This document shows, piece by piece, positions 7,585 to 15,771 of a DNA stretch of 19,730 nucleotides. This DNA comes from Candidatus Albibeggiatoa sp. nov. BB20 (lineage in GTDB: Bacteria > Pseudomonadota > Gammaproteobacteria > Beggiatoales > Beggiatoaceae), in contig JADGDW010000073.1 of the NCBI GenBank assembly GCA_016744725.1, positions 1,458-21,187 of the forward strand, read 5' to 3'. Every line of letters begins with the position of its first letter. Position 1 is the first letter of the stretch. A model generated the notes under the pieces. The model was not told the origin of the DNA. It worked only from the letters and a program-made list of their open reading frames with translations, and did no database searches. Both the position numbers and the translations under genes were made by a program.

Positions 7585-7968
7585 ATGAACATGAATATTA
7601 TTCAGCAAATAGAATCAGAACAAATGGGAAAAGAAATCCCAGATTTTAACCCCGGCGACACAGTTGTGGTTCAAATTAAAGTAAAAGAAGGCACTCGTGA
7701 GCGTTTACAAGCGTTTGAAGGCTTAGTTATCGCTAAACGTAACCGTGGTTTACACTCAGCATTTACTGTGCGTAAAATTTCTCACGGTGAAGGTGTGGAA
7801 CGGGTTTTTCAAACTTATAGCTCTCTTATTCAAGAAGTTAAAATTAAACGTCGTGGTGATGTACGTCGTGCTAAATTGTACTACATGCGCAACTTACGCG
7901 GTAAAGCAGCTCGTATTAAAGAAAAAATTCCTAACAAAAAAATAACTCAACAAGCCGCTGCACAGTAA
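7585..7968 (+). CDS. rplS: 50S ribosomal protein L19
   Basis: bL19 sits at the 30S-50S interface. The 127 residues include the family core PGDTVVVQIKVKEGTRERLQ, AFEGLVIAKRNRGLHSAFTVRK and the basic C-terminus RRAKLYYMRNLRGKAARIKEK. The length is about ten residues over the E. coli protein because of a lysine- and glutamine-rich tail. GGGAG (7573-7577) lies 7 nt from the ATG, inside the end of trmD. This is the last gene of the operon. A long-loop hairpin follows. Confidence 0.97.
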   Translation: MNMNIIQQIESEQMGKEIPDFNPGDTVVVQIKVKEGTRERLQAFEGLVIAKRNRGLHSAFTVRKISHGEGVERVFQTYSSLIQEVKIKRRGDVRRAKLYYMRNLRGKAARIKEKIPNKKITQQAAAQ

Positions 7969-8366
7969 CTTGACCTGCTTTTTGTATCCTTTCAGGTTAT
8001 GTTTAATTTGAAAGGATCATCTATTTTCTATAGTTAAACTGAAAACCTTTCGCCTTTTAGGCCAGTAGATTTATCTCCCAAAATGCAACCATGTAAGATA
8101 TGGAATAAAAATATAGCGGCTGTGTCGCATATTAAAAAGATATTGTTTGGAGTAATAAGCATGATATAGCTTATGATGGCGAGAATATCCAGAACAGTAA
8201 CTCACAGAATAAAACATTTCTCTATATTTAAACAGTTACAGGCTTAATTATTGGGCAAATCAATCGATTTATAGTGACGAATGATTCTAAAACCAATCTT
8301 GTCTTTTTGAGATAAACTAAGCGTGTTAAAATTACCTATCTTATTATAAAAATTATAACAAAACTT
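7969..8366. other. Intergenic region between rplS and the glycosyltransferase
   Basis: About 398 bp. After the hairpin at 7986-8017 it contains a 28-codon frame at 8083-8169 with no ribosome site, which I do not call. Just before the next gene it is very AT-rich (8325-8360). -10-like hexamers occur there, but none has a properly spaced -35. Nothing else can be supported. Confidence 0.5.
7986..8017 (+). terminator. Long-loop hairpin after rplS
   Basis: A perfect 9-bp stem (ATCCTTTCA at 7986-7994 with TGAAAGGAT at 8009-8017) surrounds a 14-nt loop, about 18 nt after the rplS stop. The tail is mixed T-rich sequence rather than a clean T-run. It is a plausible operon end, but a weak terminator. 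Confidence 0.4.
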
Positions 8367-10448
8367 ATGCAGGGTAATGATTTGGTGTCGACTTACCAAC
8401 ACGCGCAATATCCAACGTATTCTTTAACCACAGCAGGCGTAGGGAGTTACTCAGGCCAAGTTGACATAATTGTCTGTGTTCATAACGCATTAGCAGATGT
8501 ACAACGTTGTTTGGCTTCTATACTCGAATATGTTTCTGGTGCATACCAACTTATACTTATAGATGATGGCAGCCAATCAGAAACCGAAGGTTTTTTACAA
8601 GACTTTGCTAATCAGCATTCTTGTCAATTGATTCGTAATGAACAGGCACGAGGCTATACTTTTGCAGCTAACCAAGGCTTGCGAGCGTCTAGCAATGAAT
8701 ACGTTATTCTTTTAAATAGCGATACCATTGTGACACCATATTGGTTAGAACGCTTAGTCGCTTGTGCTCATTCCGATGAAAAAATTGGTATGGTTGGACC
8801 TTTGAGCAATACAGCTTCTTGGCAATCAGTCCCTTATATTGAATGTAATGGCGATTGGGCAACAAATCCATTGCCTGTTGATATGACTCCAGCACAATTT
8901 GCTAATCGAATTGCGGCTTTTTCAACTCGAATTTATCCACGTCTATCTTTTCTAAATGGCTTTTGTTTATTTATTAAACGTCAGCTTATTCAGCAAATTG
9001 GCTATTTTGATGAAGAGTCATTTGGTGCTGGCTATGGAGAAGAAAATGATTATTGTATCAGAGCGAGACAAGCTGGCTGGCAGTTAGCGGTTGCTGATGA
9101 TACCTATATTTATCATGCACAATCTAAAAGCTATTCTCATGAAAGACGACACCAATTAGCCGAACGAGCAGGGCAAATTTTAGCAGAAAAACATGGACAG
9201 CAAGCCATTGATGAAGGTGTGGGTATTTGTCGTTTTAGTCCTGCATTACAAGGTATTCGATTACGGATTCAACATTTAATTGAACGTTGGAATATTATTA
9301 CTCAAGCCCAATATCAATGGCAAAGTAAGAGGATTATATTTGTATTACCTCTCATGGAAGTGGGAGGTGGTGGCAATGTGGTATTGTTTGAAGCAAGCGC
9401 TTTAAAACGTATGGGTATTGATGTTCATATTTTAAATTTCCAGCATCATAAAGAAGGTTTTGAAGCCGCTTATCCATATTTGGACATCCCTGTCATTTAT
9501 TCGCCAACTGATTTTGATATTCCACATATTTGTAAAGATTTTGATGTAGTGATTGCAACTGCTAATGATTCTGTGGAATGGATTGCACCATTGGCTGACT
9601 TTCCAAATCCACCTAAGTTAGCTTATTACATCCAAGACTTTGAGCCCTATTTTCATATTGAACGACCTACTTGTAAACCTTGGTTCTGGAAGTCAGCATG
9701 GATACGTCGTCGTTTTGCTTCTTATTATTTTCGAAAACGTGAAGGCTTTCGGCGGGCTTGGTTATCTTATTTACGCGTGCCAAATATGTTGCGCTTTACC
9801 AAAACCGAGTGGAATAAGCATGAAATTGAACGTCAAGTACAACAACCTTGCACCGTCATAGGAGCAAGCTGTGATGTTGATTTATTTGCCCCACGTTTGG
9901 TGCGTATCTCAGCAGATGAACCGATAAAGATTACGGCAATGATTCGGCCTTCTAGTACCCGTCGTGGTGCAGTACGTACGATGCAAATTTTAAGACAAGC
10001 CGCTCATGAATATAAGGATAAGGTGAAAATTTATCTATTTGGTGTCAGGGCAGATGATCCTGGTTTTTTTGCATTACCTCATGACTTTGAGTATCAACAT
10101 TTACAAGTTCTTATGTCAGAACAAGTTGCAGATTTATTAAGTACATCAGATATTTTTGTTGATTTTTCCCATTTTCAGGCAATGGGTTTAACCGCAATGG
10201 AAGCGATGGCCAGTCAAACAGCGGTCATTGTGCCTCAAACTGGAGGTACGAGCAGCTTTGCAAGACATCAACATAATGCACTTATTATCGATACTTTTTC
10301 GCCACAAGCATGTTATGGCAGTTTAAAGACGTTGATTGATGATACAGAGCTACGTCAAAGCCTAGCACAGCAAGCTCAAATAGATATGTTGCAACTCTAT
10401 CCAGAACGTGCTGCGTATCGATTGCTTGAAGCATTATTTAATTGTTAA
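8367..10448 (+). CDS. Two-domain (GT2-GT4) glycosyltransferase
   Basis: The 693-residue protein joins two glycosyltransferases. Residues 32-270 form a GT2 (GT-A) domain: VDIIVCVHN at 32-40, IDDGS at 65-69, NSDT at 117-120 as the DxD-type metal/nucleotide site, and EEND at 225-228 supplying the usual acidic base. From about 322 (KRIIFVLPLMEVGGGG) a GT-B fold of GT4 type runs to the end. At the usual Glu-x7-Glu site the first residue is Q604, while E612 is kept. There are no membrane segments or signal peptide, so it should be cytoplasmic. It likely adds successive sugars to a polysaccharide or surface glycan. The ATG at 8367 has no Shine-Dalgarno. A TTG at 8382 has AGGG 7 nt ahead and is an alternative. 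Substrates cannot be told from sequence. Confidence 0.85.
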   Translation: MQGNDLVSTYQHAQYPTYSLTTAGVGSYSGQVDIIVCVHNALADVQRCLASILEYVSGAYQLILIDDGSQSETEGFLQDFANQHSCQLIRNEQARGYTFAANQGLRASSNEYVILLNSDTIVTPYWLERLVACAHSDEKIGMVGPLSNTASWQSVPYIECNGDWATNPLPVDMTPAQFANRIAAFSTRIYPRLSFLNGFCLFIKRQLIQQIGYFDEESFGAGYGEENDYCIRARQAGWQLAVADDTYIYHAQSKSYSHERRHQLAERAGQILAEKHGQQAIDEGVGICRFSPALQGIRLRIQHLIERWNIITQAQYQWQSKRIIFVLPLMEVGGGGNVVLFEASALKRMGIDVHILNFQHHKEGFEAAYPYLDIPVIYSPTDFDIPHICKDFDVVIATANDSVEWIAPLADFPNPPKLAYYIQDFEPYFHIERPTCKPWFWKSAWIRRRFASYYFRKREGFRRAWLSYLRVPNMLRFTKTEWNKHEIERQVQQPCTVIGASCDVDLFAPRLVRISADEPIKITAMIRPSSTRRGAVRTMQILRQAAHEYKDKVKIYLFGVRADDPGFFALPHDFEYQHLQVLMSEQVADLLSTSDIFVDFSHFQAMGLTAMEAMASQTAVIVPQTGGTSSFARHQHNALIIDTFSPQACYGSLKTLIDDTELRQSLAQQAQIDMLQLYPERAAYRLLEALFNC

Positions 10449-10766
10449 TAAAATGCTTATTTAGCATCAAAATGTCTTTAAAATTAGATGGTACACTCAT
10501 TGCAACGGGTATAAAAATAAATGAACTGTTGCTTATATACAACTGTTGTATTAATGTGTGGTTTTTTTATAAAAAAGTGTTGCATTTATATACAAGGCTT
10601 TGTATAGTTGTGTGTGAGGACAGAATACAAATTGACAGATGGAATACAACAGTTTTGAGTTCTTAAGCCTTGTATCTGAATTTCAAATTCTGTATTCTAT
10701 GTGCAATATTTAAGTATTCCATTTGTTGGATTTTAACAACGCGATTTTTAGAGGAGTGTAAACGCA
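10449..10766 (+). promoter_or_regulatory. Regulatory region with repeated ATACAA/TTGTAT half-sites
   Basis: Seven copies of a 6-bp element lie in 140 bp. ATACAA occurs at 10537, 10590, 10625 and 10644. Its complement TTGTAT occurs at 10546, 10600 and 10670. The first pair forms the perfect palindrome ATACAAC-T-GTTGTAT (10537-10551). The second forms a near-perfect 18-bp palindrome (10589-10606). Longer inverted repeats are AACTGTTGTATT (10541-10552) against 10643-10654 (12 bp), and ATGGAATAC (10639-10647) against 10714-10722 (9 bp). The only gene it can serve in this direction is the exported protein at 10767. A 74-codon frame here has no ribosome site and is not called. No confident -35/-10 pair was found. 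Confidence 0.55.
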
Positions 10767-12440
10767 ATGTTGAATATTAAGAAGAAGCTATTACCATCGG
10801 TGATGGCGGCTGCTTTAGCAACGGGTGTTGCCTTCAGTGGCAGTGCAAGTGCTATCCACTTAGCTGAAGATGGTCTTGGGCAAAGTTTATTAGGCCCTAT
10901 CTATTTAGCCAATGGTGTTTACAGCACTAAAGTTGCAGTCGTAAATACACGTAATGATGTTGCTGTTAAAGCAAAAATAGTTTTACGTTCTTCTGTAAAC
11001 TCTGATGAATTATTAGATTTTATTTGTTACATGACACCAAGTGACGTGTGCCGCTTTGAAATTAAACAAGAAGGCGATAAAGTTTACTTAACTTCTGATG
11101 ATGACTCTGTTTTAAGCCCAGCTGAACAAGGTGATAGCAGCGTAACTACAGTTAACTCGCTAGCAAAAGCAAGTGCAACTTTCGCATCAATTAATACATT
11201 AAGCCAAGAGTTATATGATTGGCGTTTAACAGGTACAAACGACACAACTACAATGGGTCACATTGAAGTATTTGGCGTTTATGGTGTTAAAGGTAATGTT
11301 GTAGGTTATGATTCTGTAGGCACAGAGACAAATATTCTCATTAAAGAAGGCATGAGTAAATTTGATCTTGCAAAAATCTTTGATACGCCACGTTATTCTT
11401 ATCACTACGATTCATTATTCCATCGTCAAATTGCTAGCTCTAACAGCTTAGCTCTTTCAAATGTTGCAGTACATGCTCCAACTGAAAAAACTGAAAGAAA
11501 TAGCGGTGTAGACGCACCTTGGGGTACTTTAGCAAGCAGCAAAATCCGTTCAACTGACTCAGCATGGGTTGCTTTAACTGGTAGCGTTTCTATTGAGAAC
11601 AATGTTGACCGTATTGGTTACCGTATTCCTGCTTTAGCTGGCTCAGTTGGTGATGAAGTTGACGCACCTTATGTAGTGCCAACTAGCTTATCTGATGTTT
11701 CCAGCACTGCTGTATGGGATGGTTTAGTTATAGCTAACCCTGAGTTTGATGTTACTATTGGTAAAGAAACATTAATTGGTAACCAATTTGGTATTAGTTC
11801 AACTAGTGTTGTTAACTTAAGCAAAGTTGTTGAAATTGAAACTGCATTAGCAGCGTCTAACTTAGAAGCAACTTATGAAGATGATGGTAGCAGCACACCA
11901 GCAGGTTCTAACAGAACTCAGTTAATCGTAACATTCCCAACTCGTTATTTACATGACGATGATTACGATCCTAACAAAACTGTGTTCCCTAAAGACCCTT
12001 GTGGTACTCCAGGTTTATTAGCAGCTGATACTCATTCTGCACCTTTCCAAGCAGATGGTTTAGCACTTTATTCTATGATTGCTTATGATAACCAAGAGCA
12101 CTACACTGAAACTGTAGATGGCCTTATCTTCTCTGGTATCCAATTATGCCCAGATGGTAGCGTGCCTAAATCACAAACTGATACAACTGTACGTAGAATT
12201 ATTCGTGCGGATCAAGATTGTGATACAAGAGGCGGTTTAGTTGAAGTGAACTACTTCTTCCCAGGATGGCCTGCATCTACTGATAACTACAATTTTGAGT
12301 CAGGTTGGTTCAACTTAGCATTAGAAGCACGCAATGGTTGCCCTTATGCAGGTATGCCAGCTATCAGCTACACTCATAAATATGTTATTGGTGACAGTAG
12401 CCCAATTAAATCTTGGTTAACTCCTGTTGGCCATAAGTAA
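10767..12440 (+). CDS. Exported protein of unknown function, probably abundant
   Basis: The 557-residue protein has a textbook Sec signal peptide: a KKK basic stretch, the hydrophobic core MAAALATGVAF, and ASA at 27-29 before the cut. The mature N-terminus (GLGQSLLGPIYLANG, VAVVNT, NSDELLDF, MTPSDVCRFEI at about 38-99) resembles, from memory, an uncharacterised exported family with GQ-x-LIYPYY, VVNT, VLDFN and LSPxDxW-like signatures. Several cysteines sit in the mature protein, consistent with disulfides. No anchor or transmembrane segment follows, so it may be periplasmic, secreted or surface-bound. GAGGAG (10751-10756) gives a strong ribosome site, codon choice favours GGT, GTT and TTA, and a strong terminator follows. 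Together these suggest high expression. It stands alone as a transcription unit. I do not recognise a biochemical function. Confidence 0.75.
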   Translation: MLNIKKKLLPSVMAAALATGVAFSGSASAIHLAEDGLGQSLLGPIYLANGVYSTKVAVVNTRNDVAVKAKIVLRSSVNSDELLDFICYMTPSDVCRFEIKQEGDKVYLTSDDDSVLSPAEQGDSSVTTVNSLAKASATFASINTLSQELYDWRLTGTNDTTTMGHIEVFGVYGVKGNVVGYDSVGTETNILIKEGMSKFDLAKIFDTPRYSYHYDSLFHRQIASSNSLALSNVAVHAPTEKTERNSGVDAPWGTLASSKIRSTDSAWVALTGSVSIENNVDRIGYRIPALAGSVGDEVDAPYVVPTSLSDVSSTAVWDGLVIANPEFDVTIGKETLIGNQFGISSTSVVNLSKVVEIETALAASNLEATYEDDGSSTPAGSNRTQLIVTFPTRYLHDDDYDPNKTVFPKDPCGTPGLLAADTHSAPFQADGLALYSMIAYDNQEHYTETVDGLIFSGIQLCPDGSVPKSQTDTTVRRIIRADQDCDTRGGLVEVNYFFPGWPASTDNYNFESGWFNLALEARNGCPYAGMPAISYTHKYVIGDSSPIKSWLTPVGHK

Positions 12441-12785
12441 GAAGCGCATTAAGTAGTAATACCTAGCGTTTTAAAATCTAAAAACACACTTCAATATCTG
12501 TTGGAGTGTGTTTTTTTATGCCTGCTTATTTTTAAGTCCTATTCCTAAAGCTGAAAATAGACAAACTCTAAACTTCAGTATAGTATTAAACTAATTTCCA
12601 AAGGTAGTACTTAAAAATCGTTTTGTGCATGACTGTACCCACTCAGTGTGATTTGCAGAGTTAACCCCTTGATTTACCCAATCCAAAGGTTTTACATCTA
12701 AAAATAAAACTGTCAAAAAGCGCAGATTGGCACAACTTTTTGCAGCACTATCTATTGATTTGATACCACATTAAGGTTTTAATTT
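12441..12785. other. Intergenic region between the two large exported-protein genes
   Basis: About 345 bp. It contains the terminator at 12481-12517 and, at the right end, AAGG (12773-12776) 9 nt before the next ATG. A sigma54-like TGGCAC...TTGCA at 12728-12744 has the wrong spacing. The rest is AT-rich with no feature I can support. Confidence 0.5.
12481..12517 (+). terminator. Intrinsic terminator of the 10767 gene
   Basis: A 12-bp stem (12481-12492 with 12503-12514, one wobble) encloses a 10-nt loop, and the 3' arm runs into seven Ts (12511-12517). It begins 40 nt after the stop codon. The A-run on the left makes it possibly bidirectional. Confidence 0.85.
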
Positions 12786-15683
12786 ATGAGAAGACTCATG
12801 GCACGTAATCGCTTTGCTATTTTTATTTGTTTCATACTTAACTTATTTCTTATTAATCAAGCTAACGCTGTTCCTTGGGATTTTGAAGAATCTGTTCCAA
12901 TTTTAGCCAAGAACTATCCTCAAATGCCTGAAGGTGTTAGTATTTTTTCATTTACTGTCAGTTTTGATCCATCTGCGGGGGTGAGAAGAGATTTTAGTGG
13001 TGGTGAAAGTTACTTGGTTCACATTCCACTTCCTCCGGGTGTCAATGGAGTTCAAGCTGCTTTCCAGTCTAACTTTGCTGACCCATTATCAGGTATAGGA
13101 TTTTATGGTGATACCAAACCTGATTTATGCCCTGCCAATGTAACCAATGGTTCAACACCTTGTGGCAGTGGTAACTATGTTTATTTTGATGATGGTGAAG
13201 GTAATCGTTTTGAGCCAGTAAAAGGTCAAGCCAGTATTGGTATTTATGATTTGCGTTTTGAATCAGGCTCTATTCAAACTGCAACTACAGGTTATTTAGG
13301 CTTATATTTGCAACCGGGTTCTACCAGCCGTTATGACTCCTCTGCAATTGGTTTTTCTATCTCAATTGGTGATAGAGACCTTTATGAGCAATGGTGGTGT
13401 GAAAATATCAGCCGTCAATGTACAACAACTCCAGAAACACCTAACAATTTAACCTTAAGTTTAGCTGCAGTGGGTAATGGTGCTATTTCAGTGCGTAATG
13501 GCTCAACAGAACTTGGGCAATGCTCTCAAAATTCTGGAACATGTATTTATACACAAGCTCAAGGTACAACGTTAGGCTTAGTTGCACTACCTACAAATAG
13601 TGGCACAACAGTGGCTTGGAGTGGTAATAGTGGCCAATGCAATGCTAATAATGGCACGGTACAAAGTGTTTCTTTAAGTAGTAATGTCAGTTGTAATGTG
13701 CAATTTACGGAACAAACGGTTGTTGAGGAAAAATTTAACCTGAATATTATCCCATCCAGTGGTGGGACTGTGACTTCTACTGATGGCTTAATTCAGTGTG
13801 GTAGTGATACGGGTCGTCTATGTTTAGCTTCTTATGTAACAGGGCAACAAGTTGTGTTACAAGCCAATGCAAATACGGGTTTTCGTTTTACAGGTTGGAC
13901 AGGAAATTGTTCAGGCACTAGCTCGACATTTAGTTTAACCATGAATCAAGTAGCCAGTTGTGAAGCTAATTTTGCAACCCAAACAACTCAAAATACGGCT
14001 CCTGTAGCACAATTTGCACATTGGTTTGATTCTGAAACTTCTACGGTCTATTTAGATGCTAGTGCTTCGTATGATGATGACAATGATAATTTAATATATC
14101 AATGGCATAGCAGTAATAAACAAACTGATTTTGTGAATACCACGCAAAAAACCGAAATCGAATTTTCAAATAACACCAGCACAACCCAAACCATTACTTT
14201 AATTGTTACTGATGGTCAAGGTGGATTTGATAGTACTGCTCAGGTGATAGAGTTACCACGTCCGATTACTGCCGATTTCAGCTTAAGCTATACAGGTGGC
14301 CAGCAAATTTCAACGACCAGTATTAATCCTAATGTGTATTTTGCATCTGGCAACTTAAACGTGGATTTAAATTCAACGGCAACATCTTCTGATAATATAC
14401 CTATTACGAGTTATCAATGGAGTATTAGTAATTATGCTGTTTTGGATACCAATCAGTCTAATTTAACCATTTCATTGCAAAATAAAGACTTTTTGTATGC
14501 AATTACCTTGTTAGTGACAGATCAAAATGGCAGAAGTAGCAGCATTTCTAAATTGCTTCAAGTAACAGCAGATTCACAAAGCCCTATTATCAGTAATGTT
14601 GTTGTACAACCAACAGGTACAATTGAAAACCAAATAGGTCTATTAGCAGCAAAAATTGATGCAGGCAGTACTTATGATCCTGATGGTGGTAATTTAACCT
14701 ATAATTGGTCTAGTACGGGGACGTGTAATAATGGTCAAGCTTGTACAGCAACAGAAGCACAAGCCTATTTTTCCTATGATGCTGAAGGCACTTATGATGT
14801 GAGTTTAACTGTCATTGATGAGGAAAGTCATACTGCAACCATACAAAATCAACAAATTGAAGTAAAACGTCCAATAGCCAGTGGGCTTTCTGTTGCTCCT
14901 CTCGCTTATGACGCAGCTAAAAATTATTATGTTGCAACTTATGGTGAGCCTCTGACAGTTCAAGTTTCTGCACAATCTGGCGTAACCCAAGGTACGATTC
15001 GTAAATATACTTGGTCTTACAAATTAAACAATGGTGCTAAAACGGTAATCAGTGACACCGTGAATCCTAGCATTACTTTCAGCCCAACCCAAGCAGGTGA
15101 ATATGTCTTCTTAGTTGATATTGAAGATAATTACAATTTACTTGGTGGTTCTGGTTCTGGTCAGATTCATGTTGATTTACCCGCAGTAGGTACAGGCCGT
15201 TCATTGAAAACCCGGTCAAATGGTTTGAGTAGTGGAAATGCTCGCTTTAGTGGTTCTGTGATTGATACTGAGAATAATGTCTTATTGGGTAATCAAAATA
15301 TTACGCTGAAAGATTCTGACCCAGTTAAAGTACAGTTCACCATTGATGTGGCTGCAGAAGATGTGGGACAGGCGGCGGATATTGTCAGTGTCATTGAGTT
15401 CAAACCTACTGAAATTCAACAAGATCAATGGTATATGCAATCCCAAACCGAAACATTGCCTTACGTTGAGTGGAATTCTGAGCAAGACACCGCATCGTTT
15501 ACTTTTAACAAAGCTATTGATGAATTGAAACTACAAGAACAAGTTATTGTTGCTGAAGGTCAATTCACTGGATTAATTGGTAATTTTAAAATATTCACAG
15601 GCTATTGTTTAAAAATTGAAACTGGCGAAGCTGGTGAACTCACTTTTAATGAAACACCTTTGCAATTCATAGTTGAAGAGTAA
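12786..15683 (+). CDS. Large secreted surface protein with InlB-like and PKD repeats
   Basis: The 965-residue protein has a signal peptide (basic MRRLMARNR, hydrophobic core, ANA at 26-28). A unique N-terminal beta-rich region spans 30-210. Two tandem InlB-B-like repeats follow (about 220-308 and 317-397); the second ends FRFTGWTGNCSG...SCEANF. Then come four PKD-like Ig modules at about 405-490, 495-598, 600-695 and 697-800, with strand signatures such as LDASASYDDDNDNL and AGSTYDPDGGNLTYNW. The C-terminal 160 residues (DVAAEDVGQAADIVSVIEF ... WYMQ ... GNFKIFTGY) form a separate module that I recall at the ends of other secreted proteins of filamentous gammaproteobacteria. There is no LPXTG, PEP-CTERM or autotransporter beta-barrel. 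It probably acts in adhesion or as a matrix or sheath component. AAGG is 9 nt from the ATG; M5 at 12798 is an alternative start. Confidence 0.8.
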   Translation: MRRLMARNRFAIFICFILNLFLINQANAVPWDFEESVPILAKNYPQMPEGVSIFSFTVSFDPSAGVRRDFSGGESYLVHIPLPPGVNGVQAAFQSNFADPLSGIGFYGDTKPDLCPANVTNGSTPCGSGNYVYFDDGEGNRFEPVKGQASIGIYDLRFESGSIQTATTGYLGLYLQPGSTSRYDSSAIGFSISIGDRDLYEQWWCENISRQCTTTPETPNNLTLSLAAVGNGAISVRNGSTELGQCSQNSGTCIYTQAQGTTLGLVALPTNSGTTVAWSGNSGQCNANNGTVQSVSLSSNVSCNVQFTEQTVVEEKFNLNIIPSSGGTVTSTDGLIQCGSDTGRLCLASYVTGQQVVLQANANTGFRFTGWTGNCSGTSSTFSLTMNQVASCEANFATQTTQNTAPVAQFAHWFDSETSTVYLDASASYDDDNDNLIYQWHSSNKQTDFVNTTQKTEIEFSNNTSTTQTITLIVTDGQGGFDSTAQVIELPRPITADFSLSYTGGQQISTTSINPNVYFASGNLNVDLNSTATSSDNIPITSYQWSISNYAVLDTNQSNLTISLQNKDFLYAITLLVTDQNGRSSSISKLLQVTADSQSPIISNVVVQPTGTIENQIGLLAAKIDAGSTYDPDGGNLTYNWSSTGTCNNGQACTATEAQAYFSYDAEGTYDVSLTVIDEESHTATIQNQQIEVKRPIASGLSVAPLAYDAAKNYYVATYGEPLTVQVSAQSGVTQGTIRKYTWSYKLNNGAKTVISDTVNPSITFSPTQAGEYVFLVDIEDNYNLLGGSGSGQIHVDLPAVGTGRSLKTRSNGLSSGNARFSGSVIDTENNVLLGNQNITLKDSDPVKVQFTIDVAAEDVGQAADIVSVIEFKPTEIQQDQWYMQSQTETLPYVEWNSEQDTASFTFNKAIDELKLQEQVIVAEGQFTGLIGNFKIFTGYCLKIETGEAGELTFNETPLQFIVEE

Positions 15684-15692
15684 TTAACCAAT

Positions 15693-15730
15693 ACGCATTT
15701 CCTTTAAGTTTGAGGGAAGTGCGTTATTCT
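15693..15730 (+). terminator. Intrinsic terminator of the PKD-protein gene
   Basis: A 10-bp stem (ACGCATTTCC at 15693-15702 with GGAAGTGCGT at 15715-15724, one wobble) surrounds a 12-nt loop and is followed by the T-rich tail TATTCT. It starts 10 nt after the stop codon and isolates queA downstream. Confidence 0.7.
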
Positions 15731-15771
15731 TTAAAAATATTTCCAATATCGCTTTATCAAAAATACCCATA

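Noticed and set aside
8083..8169. 28-codon small frame downstream of rplS
   Set aside because: No ribosome binding site and no supporting motif. Chance is sufficient.
8299..8332. Promoter for the glycosyltransferase (TTGTCT or TTGAGA with TAAAAT)
   Set aside because: Spacers are 22 or 14 bp, outside the functional range.
10442..10666. 74-codon open frame overlapping the end of the glycosyltransferase gene
   Set aside because: No ribosome site, low-complexity translation, and it runs through the repeated ATACAA/TTGTAT elements, which explain the sequence better.
12728..12744. Sigma54-like -24/-12 promoter (TGGCAC...TTTGCA) before the PKD-protein gene
   Set aside because: GG and GC are separated by 11 nt instead of the strictly kept 10, so it is a near miss.
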